Origin: a virus
Length of the DNA: 29,390 nucleotides
IMG/VR virus record: IMGVR_UViG_3300048009_000719
Coordinates: 1-29,390 of that record
Direction: 5' to 3' (one strand)
Of the stretch, positions 23,697-29,390 are shown piece by piece. Below the pieces are notes generated by a model. That model made no database searches, was not told where the DNA came from, and worked only from the letters and a program-made list of their open reading frames with translations. How positions within the stretch are numbered: the first letter of the stretch is position 1; the number at the start of each line of letters is the position of its first letter. Position numbers and translations under genes: made by a program.

Positions 23697-24948
23697 CGCA
23701 GAACGAGGTCTTCTTGCGTGTTGCGGTATATCTACCGAGGCACTGCATGAAGCAATGGATCAGGTAAGGTCTGAGTGGTTTACCCTGCCCTTGCATAGAC
23801 AGATATGGGAGAAGCTCGTTGAATTAAACGATCAGGGAGACTGCTTGGATTTAGTTGTTCAATTGGAAATGCCAACAGAACTACAGGAAGAAATCAGAAG
23901 TGTATTCGATTCAGTAGAAACTGCAGGGCACTGGAAAGCATACCTAAATAAACTTCATGACTCTTACAGGTACAGGAAAGTAAAAAAGTATGTCATGGAG
24001 TTGTCTGATATGGTCAATGAAGGGAATCAGATTGATGAGATTTTAAATCATGCCGACAGGGGAGCTACAGAATTGCTTCAAAGTGATTCATCAAAAGTTA
24101 GATCAGGTGCAGAAGTTGTCCAATCTACAATTGAGAGAATAAAGGAAAGGCGAGAAAACGGGGTCATCAGTGGTATAAAATCTGGTATTTCACAACTAGA
24201 CTTCATGACCCAAGGATTTAAGGCAGGGCAACTGGTTGTTGTATGTGCAAGAACTTCAATGGGAAAAACAGCTTATGCGGTGGATGCTGCCGTCTCATGT
24301 CTACGCCAAGAGAAGAAGCTATATTTTATATCCTTAGAAATGGAAGCTGAGGAAGTAATGCAAAGAATGCAGGTAAATCACTCAGGTGTTCCAATCAAAC
24401 CAATTGAAGATGACACCGCAACCGCAGAGCAAAAGCAAAAGTTTAGTGCAACCTGTAAGTTCTTCAATAAGGAGAAAGCAAAAGAAACACTTTGGATAGA
24501 TGACGATAGTTGTCTGTCATTTATGCAAATAAGGGCTAGAGGGAGAAAACTAGCACGAAAAGGACTGGATATGATCATCGTAGACTATGCACAAATAGTT
24601 CAGTCCGACCCAGGGAGAGATAAAGAAAGCGACTATGTTCGTGTCAGTTATGTTAGTCGCTCAATGAAAATATTGGCACGAGAGCTAGGAGTGCCCGTAA
24701 TACTCCTAGCTCAACTTTCTAGAAAAGCAGACGAACCAAATCGGAAACCACGATTATCTGACCTCAAAGAATCAGGAGGATTGGAGCAGGACGCAGATAT
24801 CGTTTTGGGACTCTGGAGAAAAGATGATGAGAAAATTGAGGAAAGGACATTATCTGTCCTCAAGCAAAGAAATGGAAGGGTTGGAGATATCGACCTCAAG
24901 TTTGAAGCTCATCTCCAAAGATTCACTAATCAACCAAGATTAAACTAA
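23650..24948 (+). CDS. dnaB: DnaB-type replicative helicase
   Basis: A 432-residue protein from ATG 23650, overlapping the previous gene by 47 bp. The N-terminal domain (residues ~14-110) matches DnaB-N (FDAERGLLACCG, PLHRQIWEKLVEL). The RecA-like C-terminal domain has Walker A ARTSMGKT at 200-207 (consensus GxxSMGKT, here Ala first), Walker B-type DMIIVDYAQIV, ILLAQLSRK, and RLSDLKESGGLEQDAD at ~368-383, a DnaB hallmark. It unwinds DNA at the fork as a hexamer. A separate primase is not visible in this window. Confidence 0.93.
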   Translation: MVITFKNTNKTLENFDAERGLLACCGISTEALHEAMDQVRSEWFTLPLHRQIWEKLVELNDQGDCLDLVVQLEMPTELQEEIRSVFDSVETAGHWKAYLNKLHDSYRYRKVKKYVMELSDMVNEGNQIDEILNHADRGATELLQSDSSKVRSGAEVVQSTIERIKERRENGVISGIKSGISQLDFMTQGFKAGQLVVVCARTSMGKTAYAVDAAVSCLRQEKKLYFISLEMEAEEVMQRMQVNHSGVPIKPIEDDTATAEQKQKFSATCKFFNKEKAKETLWIDDDSCLSFMQIRARGRKLARKGLDMIIVDYAQIVQSDPGRDKESDYVRVSYVSRSMKILARELGVPVILLAQLSRKADEPNRKPRLSDLKESGGLEQDADIVLGLWRKDDEKIEERTLSVLKQRNGRVGDIDLKFEAHLQRFTNQPRLN

Positions 24949-24956
24949 CTAAACAT

Positions 24957-25331
24957 ATGAAAGCTATAGCACAGTTCCTAGGGCGCGTAGTACGCGACCC
25001 AGAAAGTAAAAAAGTCGGTGAAACACAACTCACCACCCTATCCCTTGCGGTAAATAGAAAAAGCAAAGGTGGGGAAAATCAGGCAAGCTTCTTCGATCTT
25101 GAAGCATGGGGTCAGCAAGGTGACTACATTACCCAATACGCAAAAAAGGGCGATGTTGTATATTGCGATGCTGAAATCAAAATAGACAGCTATCAGGATA
25201 AAGAAGGTAAGGACAGAAAAGCCACAAAATATCTAATCAAACCATACAGCTTTGGATTCGTGCCAGCGGGCGCTCCCAAGAATGGGATCGCCCAACAAAC
25301 ATCGGAATCTACTGAAGACTCACCGTTTTAA
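24957..25331 (+). CDS. ssb: Single-stranded DNA-binding protein
   Basis: A 124-residue OB-fold protein: AQFLGRVVRDPESKKVGETQ, LTTLSLAVNRKSKG, SFFDLEAWGQQGD and KKGDVVYCDAEIKIDSY correspond to the canonical SSB strands. The C-terminus ends in EDSPF, close to the DDIPF tip that recruits partner proteins in bacterial SSB. It starts 8 bp after the helicase stop and no Shine-Dalgarno sequence was seen. It should protect single strands at the fork and in recombination. Confidence 0.93.
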   Translation: MKAIAQFLGRVVRDPESKKVGETQLTTLSLAVNRKSKGGENQASFFDLEAWGQQGDYITQYAKKGDVVYCDAEIKIDSYQDKEGKDRKATKYLIKPYSFGFVPAGAPKNGIAQQTSESTEDSPF

Positions 25332-25342
25332 AATTTTTTAAA

Positions 25343-25534
25343 ATGACTGAGCTTACAAAAAATCTAACACGGGTAAGTACCGCAACCGATGAGGATGGGA
25401 GAAAACTTGTAATCACACTAAACGCAGAGGATCAATCGATATCTATAAAACCAAAAGGTAGAACTGCGAAAGCAGAAGTAAGCATGGATATCAAGAAACT
25501 CTACACAATCATGAGGAACGTACATAATGTCTAA
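25343..25534 (+). CDS. Hypothetical small protein, 63 aa
   Basis: A short protein after ssb, with two beta segments (KLVITLNAEDQSISIKPKG) and a C-terminal helix (DIKKLYTIMRNVHNV). It overlaps the next gene by 8 bp. Codon use and coupling suggest it is real. No family was recognised; it may be an accessory of the replication proteins. Confidence 0.55.
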   Translation: MTELTKNLTRVSTATDEDGRKLVITLNAEDQSISIKPKGRTAKAEVSMDIKKLYTIMRNVHNV

Positions 25535-25832
25535 GGACAAAGGTAAAACAGAGGAAGAAACGCTTGATTTCCCAACTGATGGAGAAGAGCAGCAAGAAGA
25601 ACGCACTATCGAGGAAAGAATCGATATTATTGAAAGCGGAGCAGCTTCTATTGTTGCGGTCAATAATATGGGGCAAGCGATAAATAACATCGCAAACTTG
25701 GTAGAAAAGATCGATTTGCGATTGAAGAATCTGGAGCAGAAAGCGGAGTTCGAAGGGTCTGATTTCAAGGACGCACTGGCTAAACGAGTGGTAGAGGAGA
25801 TGGTAGCCTACGACTCAAAAAAGGAAGAGTAA
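25527..25832 (+). CDS. Acidic coiled-coil protein, 101 aa
   Basis: Residues 1-35 are very acidic (GEEQQEERTIEERIDIIESG). Residues ~42-75 contain heptads (NNIANLVEKIDLRLKNLEQK) that should form a coiled coil. Starts 8 bp inside the previous gene. It may act as a small scaffold or anti-host factor. Function unknown. Confidence 0.6.
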   Translation: MSKDKGKTEEETLDFPTDGEEQQEERTIEERIDIIESGAASIVAVNNMGQAINNIANLVEKIDLRLKNLEQKAEFEGSDFKDALAKRVVEEMVAYDSKKEE

Positions 25833-25835
25833 CTA

Positions 25836-26087
25836 ATGGGAGATAAGCCTTCAGGTCCGAACCCTGTTGAGCTTTCCCGTAGTTGTATGGCTGAATTGAG
25901 AACCTTGGTAAATCAGGGATGGGAATATTTTTGGAGCAGAGACGAAACGAGAGGGTACGATAAAAGTGGCAAAAGAATCGGAACAGGGATTCCAAGACAA
26001 CGGAATGACCATTCAGCATTTGGAGGCAGAAAGGTTTCTTCTAGTAAGTCTAAGAAATCCAATGAATGTACATCTGGTAGACCTTGA
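25836..26087 (+). CDS. Hypothetical basic protein, 83 aa
   Basis: Starts at ATG 25836, 3 bp after the previous stop. The first ~50 residues (ELSRSCMAELRTLVNQGWEY) are a helical domain. The last 30 are basic and Ser-rich (GRKVSSSKSKKSNECTSGRP). The 3' third overlaps the SWIM gene in another frame, so the tail could be a by-product. No family was recognised. Confidence 0.5.
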   Translation: MGDKPSGPNPVELSRSCMAELRTLVNQGWEYFWSRDETRGYDKSGKRIGTGIPRQRNDHSAFGGRKVSSSKSKKSNECTSGRP

Positions 26088-26238
26088 GGAGTATGATGGC
26101 TACGGGGAATGCTCTTGTGAGTATTTTACCTACATGATCGCGCCTAAATTAAAACTAGGAAAAAAACCATTTAAACAATGCAGACATTTAAGATCAGCGA
26201 AACGGGCGAAGGCTCAGAATTTACATATCCAAAAGTAA
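26005..26238 (+). CDS. Small SWIM zinc-finger protein
   Basis: From ATG 26005 (an in-frame GTG at 25966 would add 13 residues) a 77-residue protein. It carries the SWIM pattern C-x-C...C-x-H: C36-S-C38, then C59-R-H61, preceded by LVSLRNPMNVHLVDL. SWIM domains bind zinc and are found in proteins that contact DNA or protein partners, such as Rad51-associated and transposase-like proteins. It overlaps genes on both sides by tens of bases. It is a likely early regulatory or recombination accessory; function inferred. Confidence 0.65.
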   Translation: MTIQHLEAERFLLVSLRNPMNVHLVDLEEYDGYGECSCEYFTYMIAPKLKLGKKPFKQCRHLRSAKRAKAQNLHIQK

Positions 26239-26714
26239 TTGGACTATCTGGGGTCAAGGGTGTTGGGAAATCTACCTTTGCTCATCAGATGGGTGGGGAG
26301 GTAATTAGTTTAGCATCTCCGATAAAAAAGATGCTTGAGGTAATAGTACCGAAGATATTCATATATGAGGAGAAGGAAAGAGATATTCCTGGATTCCCTA
26401 AAGGGGTAAATGCTAGACTATTAATGCAGACCTTGGGGACAGAATGGGGACGAAACCATTATCCTGAAATATGGATAAACTTTGTTGAGGAGAAGATAGC
26501 AGAGGCTCAAGGACGATGGAAGGTCACTGACTGTTATTCTCAAAGGATAATTGTGGATGATATCCGATTTAAGAATGAGGCGGATATGATACGCAGAAAT
26601 AAGGGAGAAGTATGGAGATTAAAACGCGCGGGTGTGGAAACCAATGATTCCCATGTTTCTGAGGCTGGTGTTCCTGATGAATTGGTGGACAAGGAGATAC
26701 TGTTAGATGAGTAG
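26178..26714 (+). CDS. Deoxynucleoside monophosphate kinase
   Basis: A 178-residue P-loop protein. Walker A GVKGVGKS lies at 25-32 in VIGLSGVKGVGKSTFA. RLLMQTLGTEWGRNHYPEIW is the region typical of phage dNMP kinases (T4 gp1-like), and IIVDDIRFKNEADMIRR supplies the Asp and Arg seen in the family. It converts dNMPs to dNDPs for phage DNA synthesis. Its start lies within the SWIM gene (61-bp overlap), but no later ATG precedes the P-loop, so the start is kept. Confidence 0.82.
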   Translation: MQTFKISETGEGSEFTYPKVIGLSGVKGVGKSTFAHQMGGEVISLASPIKKMLEVIVPKIFIYEEKERDIPGFPKGVNARLLMQTLGTEWGRNHYPEIWINFVEEKIAEAQGRWKVTDCYSQRIIVDDIRFKNEADMIRRNKGEVWRLKRAGVETNDSHVSEAGVPDELVDKEILLDE

Positions 26715-26847
26715 AGTGCTGCTAATAATCATTATGTGTAGCGGGTGTGCTACAACAAAGCATGTATGCCCTGCTGAGGGACATGGACCATGTCCTAATC
26801 ATCCAGTAGACAGAACATGGTTTATATGGGACGAATTTCTTAAATAA
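26707..26847 (+). CDS. Small lipoprotein candidate, 46 aa
   Basis: A short frame whose ATG overlaps the end of the kinase gene by 8 bp. It reads MSRVLLIIIMCSGCATTK, then a Cys/Pro/His part (HVCPAEGHGPCPNHPV) and DRTWFIWDEFLK. The start looks like a lipoprotein signal with Cys14 as modification site (CSGC, with Cys rather than Leu at -3, a non-standard lipobox). Tiny phage lipoproteins often block superinfection by masking receptors (Llp, Cor types); that role is inference here. Confidence 0.55.
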   Translation: MSRVLLIIIMCSGCATTKHVCPAEGHGPCPNHPVDRTWFIWDEFLK

Positions 26848-26930
26848 AGGTAGGGAAAGGTACGGTGAGGCACGGTCAGGCAAGGACGGGAAGTGAAAGG
26901 AGCGGCGTGGAACGGACAGGCAAGGCAAGG
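26846..26930 (+). repeat. G-rich array with strict 5-bp period (NNNGG)17
   Basis: Seventeen consecutive pentamers, 16 of which end in GG (for example AAAGG, TACGG, TGAGG, CACGG, TCAGG, CAAGG); the exception is AAGTG at 26891-26895. Bases 1-3 vary. The run starts at the end of the lipoprotein gene and covers the beginning of the Cys-rich gene. GG pairs separated by three bases fit two-tetrad G-quadruplexes in DNA or RNA. Confidence 0.85.
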
Positions 26931-27068
26931 AAACCTATAAAGTTTGCATCGGAATGCGAGGAGTGCCCTGATTGTGGAGAACCTTGGTGTGATGAATGCG
27001 AAGAACATTACGCTGAGTGTGATTGTCCAGGGCCAGATTCTGAGACTGATATATCATGCAAAACCTGA
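26865..27068 (+). CDS. Cys-rich (zinc-ribbon-like) protein with R-x-G repeat start
   Basis: Starts at GTG 26865, inside the G-rich array. The array encodes a five-residue repeat R-x-G-x-x (RHGQA, RTGSE, RSGVE, RTGKA). Then come ECEECPDCGEPWCDECEEHY and AECDCPGPDSE, a C-x-x-C/H-rich domain of a type I recall from phage genomes, sometimes fused to methyltransferases. The start codon is uncertain because no ATG exists before the Cys region. Zinc binding is likely; role unknown. Confidence 0.55.
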   Translation: MRHGQARTGSERSGVERTGKARKPIKFASECEECPDCGEPWCDECEEHYAECDCPGPDSETDISCKT

Positions 27069-27135
27069 TTAACAGAAAGGGATATTAAGGTTTATATGCC
27101 TAAATGTTAATCAACGCATTTTTTATCATGCAAAA

Positions 27136-27603
27136 ATGATAATCAAACTAACTGAGACTGAATGCGAGTTTGCTCGGATACTGGGGGCAAAACGCAGGGG
27201 GAGTAATCGTGCAAATAACATCACTGACAAACTGGTGGCACGAGAGAACCCCATGGATATGGATATACAGGGGGTGGGTGCAGAGATAGCGTTCGCAAAA
27301 GCGTACGGGTTGTACCCACCCTTTGATATCGGTATAAGATCAGGAAGCTGTGACTTTGTAGTAAATGGAAAGACTGTTGATGTTAAGACATCAAAACATA
27401 AAAACGCCAGATTGATCGTAGCACCTGATAAGATAAATGAGGGTCACTCGTGTGACATATATGTATTAGCAACTGGTGAGTTGCCTACTTTTAACTTTAG
27501 GGGATACGCACTTAAGGATGATATTTGTAACCCATTAAACTTGATTAAGTTACGCAGTATGGTGTATGCTTTGGGAATCAAAGAGTTAAAAAGTATGCCA
27601 TGA
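27136..27603 (+). CDS. Small PD-(D/E)XK nuclease-like protein
   Basis: A 155-residue protein. The nuclease core is E50 (VGAEIAFAKAYGL), D73 (SCDFVV), then VDVKTSK with D82 and K84: the E...D...D-x-K arrangement of small phage PD-(D/E)XK proteins. Many such genes exist without assigned function; host DNA degradation or junction cleavage are candidates. The ATG lies in a 7-bp inverted repeat (27123-27142), which could hide the start. It is followed by a 4-bp coupled overlap. Confidence 0.7.
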   Translation: MIIKLTETECEFARILGAKRRGSNRANNITDKLVARENPMDMDIQGVGAEIAFAKAYGLYPPFDIGIRSGSCDFVVNGKTVDVKTSKHKNARLIVAPDKINEGHSCDIYVLATGELPTFNFRGYALKDDICNPLNLIKLRSMVYALGIKELKSMP

Positions 27604-27785
27604 ATATCGCAACCAAGTACCATGATACTGAGGAACCTGAACCACAACAGGATAAGATTGCTCGTATCAGGGAGTGGAGAAATGCATTAATTAGGGTACA
27701 GGCAGATACAGAAAAACAGCTGGAGGAAGTAGAGCAAAAACTCGAAAACATTACCCTCAGAGCTGTGTCTGATTCCGATCTGTAA
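27600..27785 (+). CDS. Small helical protein, last early gene
   Basis: A 61-residue protein starting in an ATGA overlap. After a short acidic start it is one long helix (KIARIREWRNALIRVQADTE, KQLEEVEQKLENI) with heptads, so probably a dimeric coiled coil. Its TAA directly abuts the stop of the convergent HNH gene, with no room for a terminator. Function unknown. Confidence 0.55.
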   Translation: MNIATKYHDTEEPEPQQDKIARIREWRNALIRVQADTEKQLEEVEQKLENITLRAVSDSDL

Positions 27786-28070
27786 TTACCTATCCTCAAT
27801 GTAACCTTTCTCTCGCGCCCAGGACGGATTCACATGAATCCGATCGTGGCATTGTCGGCATACAGAAAGCCAGCTATCAACGTCTAGGTAGTGTTTTCCC
27901 CTTCCTTTCTTGTGATGAATGTCTGTACTTTTTGATTTTGCACAAACCTCGCAAAACGGCAATTCCTGTAGGAAGTTCTGGCGCAGCTTTGAGTATGTTT
28001 TCATAGCGGCTTGTCGAGTCTTCGATACACGACGCAGGGGAGTCTTTCTTTTTAGGGGAGTTCTTTTCAT
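27786..28070 (-). CDS. HNH endonuclease
   Basis: A 94-residue protein with a basic N-terminus (KRTPLKRKTPLRRVSKTRQ) and an HNH zinc-binding core: C40-x-x-C43, IHH (H52-H53), C71-x-x-C74-H75, H79. It may act in DNA packaging with the terminase (HNH proteins near phage termini often do) or as a free-standing homing-type nuclease. It is read toward the early operon and its stop abuts that of the last early gene. Confidence 0.85.
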   Translation of the reverse strand: MKRTPLKRKTPLRRVSKTRQAAMKTYSKLRQNFLQELPFCEVCAKSKSTDIHHKKGRGKHYLDVDSWLSVCRQCHDRIHVNPSWAREKGYIEDR

Positions 28071-28099
28071 AAGGGGTGCGGGACTTTCCGCTTTTTCCG

Positions 28100-28297
28100 T
28101 TATACGGATTCAAAGTTTATATCGTAGTATTTTATAATCTGTGGCATCGCCGCGATTGGATATTCATCGCCCATTTCATAAAAGTACAGGAATGTATTCC
28201 AATCAAAAGCTTCGCCACGGGTGTATACTATAAACGATTCGAACGAGCCTTCGAGGATGTGCGTATGCACTTGTTGTCCTGGTACCATTTGTTCCAT
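28100..28297 (-). CDS. Hypothetical protein, 65 aa
   Basis: Reads MEQMVPGQQVHTHILEGSFE then SFIVYTRGEAFDWNTFLYFY, a compact alpha/beta protein that looks coding but belongs to no family I recognise. It overlaps the upstream gene by 70 bp in another frame, more than usual here, so one of the two may be shorter than given. 29 bp separate it from the HNH gene. Confidence 0.45.
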   Translation of the reverse strand: MEQMVPGQQVHTHILEGSFESFIVYTRGEAFDWNTFLYFYEMGDEYPIAAMPQIIKYYDINFESV

Positions 28298-28488
28298 TGA
28301 TCACATAATAGCACAGCATCCGCATAGTTGTCAGCACTGAGGTCTAACTTGGGCAAACTTCCCTTTCCTAATCGGCTACCTATAGGTCTGTAACCCATTA
28401 TTTCAGACCAAAAACGAATCTTCCAAACATTTCCCTCTTCTTCCGCAACAAACTTGCGGATGTAGTCAGGAGCTTTTACTCCCCTCAT
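28228..28488 (-). CDS. Hypothetical protein, 86 aa
   Basis: The frame opens at a TTG (28506), but the ATG at 28488 (MRGVKAPDYIRKFVAEEEGN) is preferred. Residues include VWKIRFWSEIMGYRPIG and YADAVLLCDQWNKWYQD, a pattern of a small DNA- or RNA-binding domain similar to AP2/integrase N-terminal strands, but this is only a resemblance. It overlaps both neighbours, consistent with operon membership. Confidence 0.5.
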   Translation of the reverse strand: MRGVKAPDYIRKFVAEEEGNVWKIRFWSEIMGYRPIGSRLGKGSLPKLDLSADNYADAVLLCDQWNKWYQDNKCIRTSSKARSNRL

Positions 28489-28801
28489 CGTATTTCGACC
28501 ATCCAAACGGGCTTCCGTAATTCATGCGTCCCCAGCATTCGTCATAGAATAGATTACTAAACGGGACATAGCATCCACAGCCCCGTTCACTAGCATCAAA
28601 TGGTTTACATCTTTTTAATTCAGCATCAAACAAGGGACACTTTAAACATACTCGATATCTTCTTTTCCATTCCTGTGTTTCTTTATTCCCCCGATACAGC
28701 CAAAATGGCAGTAAATATAAGAATCCGATTATAAAAGTGTAAAGAAATGACAAGTGGAAGCCTTCACGCCAGAGGACTTTGGCAAATTCCCAGAGCCTCA
28801 C
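28466..28801 (-). CDS. Membrane-anchored Cys-rich protein, 111 aa
   Basis: Starts with GTG in a GTGA overlap. Residues ~16-38 are a membrane helix (HLSFLYTFIIGFLYLLPFWL). They are followed by RVCLKCPLFDAELKRC and ASERGCGCYVPF, a C-x-x-C...C...C-x-C cluster likely to bind metal. I recall similar Cys clusters in small phage proteins with no known role. An envelope-located metal-binding factor, possibly for entry or lysis, is a guess. Confidence 0.6.
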   Translation of the reverse strand: MRLWEFAKVLWREGFHLSFLYTFIIGFLYLLPFWLYRGNKETQEWKRRYRVCLKCPLFDAELKRCKPFDASERGCGCYVPFSNLFYDECWGRMNYGSPFGWSKYDEGSKSS

Positions 28802-29390
28802 GCAAATACGCCCTCTTTCTCTTGTACCTGATTTATGCCTTTAGCTATTTCTTCGCCAAGATTTTGCTTAGGCTGTTCAAAATGTTCTTTCAGACGATAG
28901 TTCTCGTTTGCGATACCAGCATATGCGTCTCCCTGCTCAGGATTCCCTTGCTCAACTTCGGCTGCTCTTCGATCAAATAAACCTCGCCTGGATAGCTCAT
29001 CGGCAAGTCTATCCTCTCCGTATAGATCCGCATACTTTGCCTGACCATCTGGAGTGGATAAATCAAATCCATCAGCCATACTGCTCATTCCTGAACGAGC
29101 ACTACCTGAGCCTCCGTCCATACCTCCGACACCGCCAGGAACACCACCTGATGATGCGACCCCTCCTGAACCACCATATATTGTCATGCTTGGGTCACTA
29201 ACGGAGTTCATGTAGTACCCTGGAGTTCCCTGCCCTCCAGTACCATTATTTGCATAGTAACCCGTGCCGTAGTGTTTATCTCTAAGTATTTCGACAAGTG
29301 GAGAATTTCCTGGTTCATAAATACCAGATTTCATTACCTCAAACATTTCAGGAGAAATTTCATTTCCCTCACCATCTCCACCTGTTCCAT
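28798..29390 (-). CDS. Gly-rich virion-region protein, partial (5' end beyond window)
   Basis: The frame remains open to the right edge, so the N-terminus is missing; at least 197 residues are visible. The middle is Gly/Ser-rich (YGGSGGVASSGGVPGGVGGM). The C-terminal part is helical and charged (QAKYADLYGEDRLADELSRR, ENYRLKEHFEQPKQNLGEE). Such Gly-rich plus helical proteins occur among internal virion proteins or tail components. With its minus orientation it probably belongs to the distal late unit on the circular map. Confidence 0.6.
   Translation of the reverse strand, partial: GTGGDGEGNEISPEMFEVMKSGIYEPGNSPLVEILRDKHYGTGYYANNGTGGQGTPGYYMNSVSDPSMTIYGGSGGVASSGGVPGGVGGMDGGSGSARSGMSSMADGFDLSTPDGQAKYADLYGEDRLADELSRRGLFDRRAAEVEQGNPEQGDAYAGIANENYRLKEHFEQPKQNLGEEIAKGINQVQEKEGVFA

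Noticed and set aside
26722-27008. Minus-strand ORFs across the G-rich array
   Set aside because: Their residue bias follows directly from the complement of the NNNGG array; the plus-strand Cys-rich frame has a real domain.
28747-29201. Plus-strand ORFs at the right end
   Set aside because: Antisense to a minus-strand series with coupled starts and stops; no domain seen.
1-29390. Diversity-generating retroelement, transposase or insertion sequence
   Set aside because: No reverse transcriptase, template/variable repeat pair, transposase or terminal inverted repeats were recognised.

Overview
The window is part of a temperate, podovirus-like (short-tailed) dsDNA bacteriophage genome of AT-rich composition. 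It is open at both ends: one tail gene runs off the left edge and one probable virion gene runs off the right edge. No host gene is visible. The only host-like sequence is a 49-bp 3' fragment of a tRNA-Val(GAC) gene, which reads as the phage attachment site (attP). It lies between the packaging genes and the integrase, so the phage genome appears in its circular or unintegrated form. The host cannot be named. Many starts lack a clear Shine-Dalgarno sequence, which weakly suggests a lineage that relies little on SD, and the tail proteins have a marine-phage flavour.

Left part (1-18623, all minus strand, read right to left): late genes in tightly overlapping order. They are an unknown small protein, a helix-turn-helix protein, small terminase candidate, large terminase, an acidic small protein overlapped by a basic-N-terminus protein, portal, scaffold candidate, major capsid protein, a GC-rich hairpin terminator, then small head genes, a small membrane protein, a LamG-like protein, a lipoprotein, adaptor, HxH fibre, a nozzle-like protein, and several small fibre or appendage genes. 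The order portal, scaffold, capsid, adaptor, nozzle resembles T7-type podoviruses.

Centre (18624-20625): the integration, replication-origin and regulatory hub. It holds attP, three pairs of TGACAAT repeats that look like integrase arm sites, a tyrosine integrase, four 11-bp iteron-like repeats, a 32-bp alternating pyrimidine-purine run, AT-rich palindromes, a C5/G5 hairpin, and a leftward pair made of a membrane protein and a ribbon-helix-helix regulator. No CI-type repressor was recognised.

Right part (20626-27785, plus strand): early genes. They are an excisionase-like HTH protein, a single-strand annealing protein candidate, a PD-(D/E)XK exonuclease, a 24-residue membrane peptide, RusA, a replisome-organiser-like protein, DnaB-type helicase, SSB, several small proteins including a SWIM zinc finger, a dNMP kinase, a small lipoprotein candidate, a Cys-rich protein whose start is encoded by a 5-bp-period G-rich array, and a small PD-(D/E)XK protein.

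Far right (27786-29390, minus strand): an HNH endonuclease and small genes converge on the early operon. They probably form the distal end of the late unit on the circular map.
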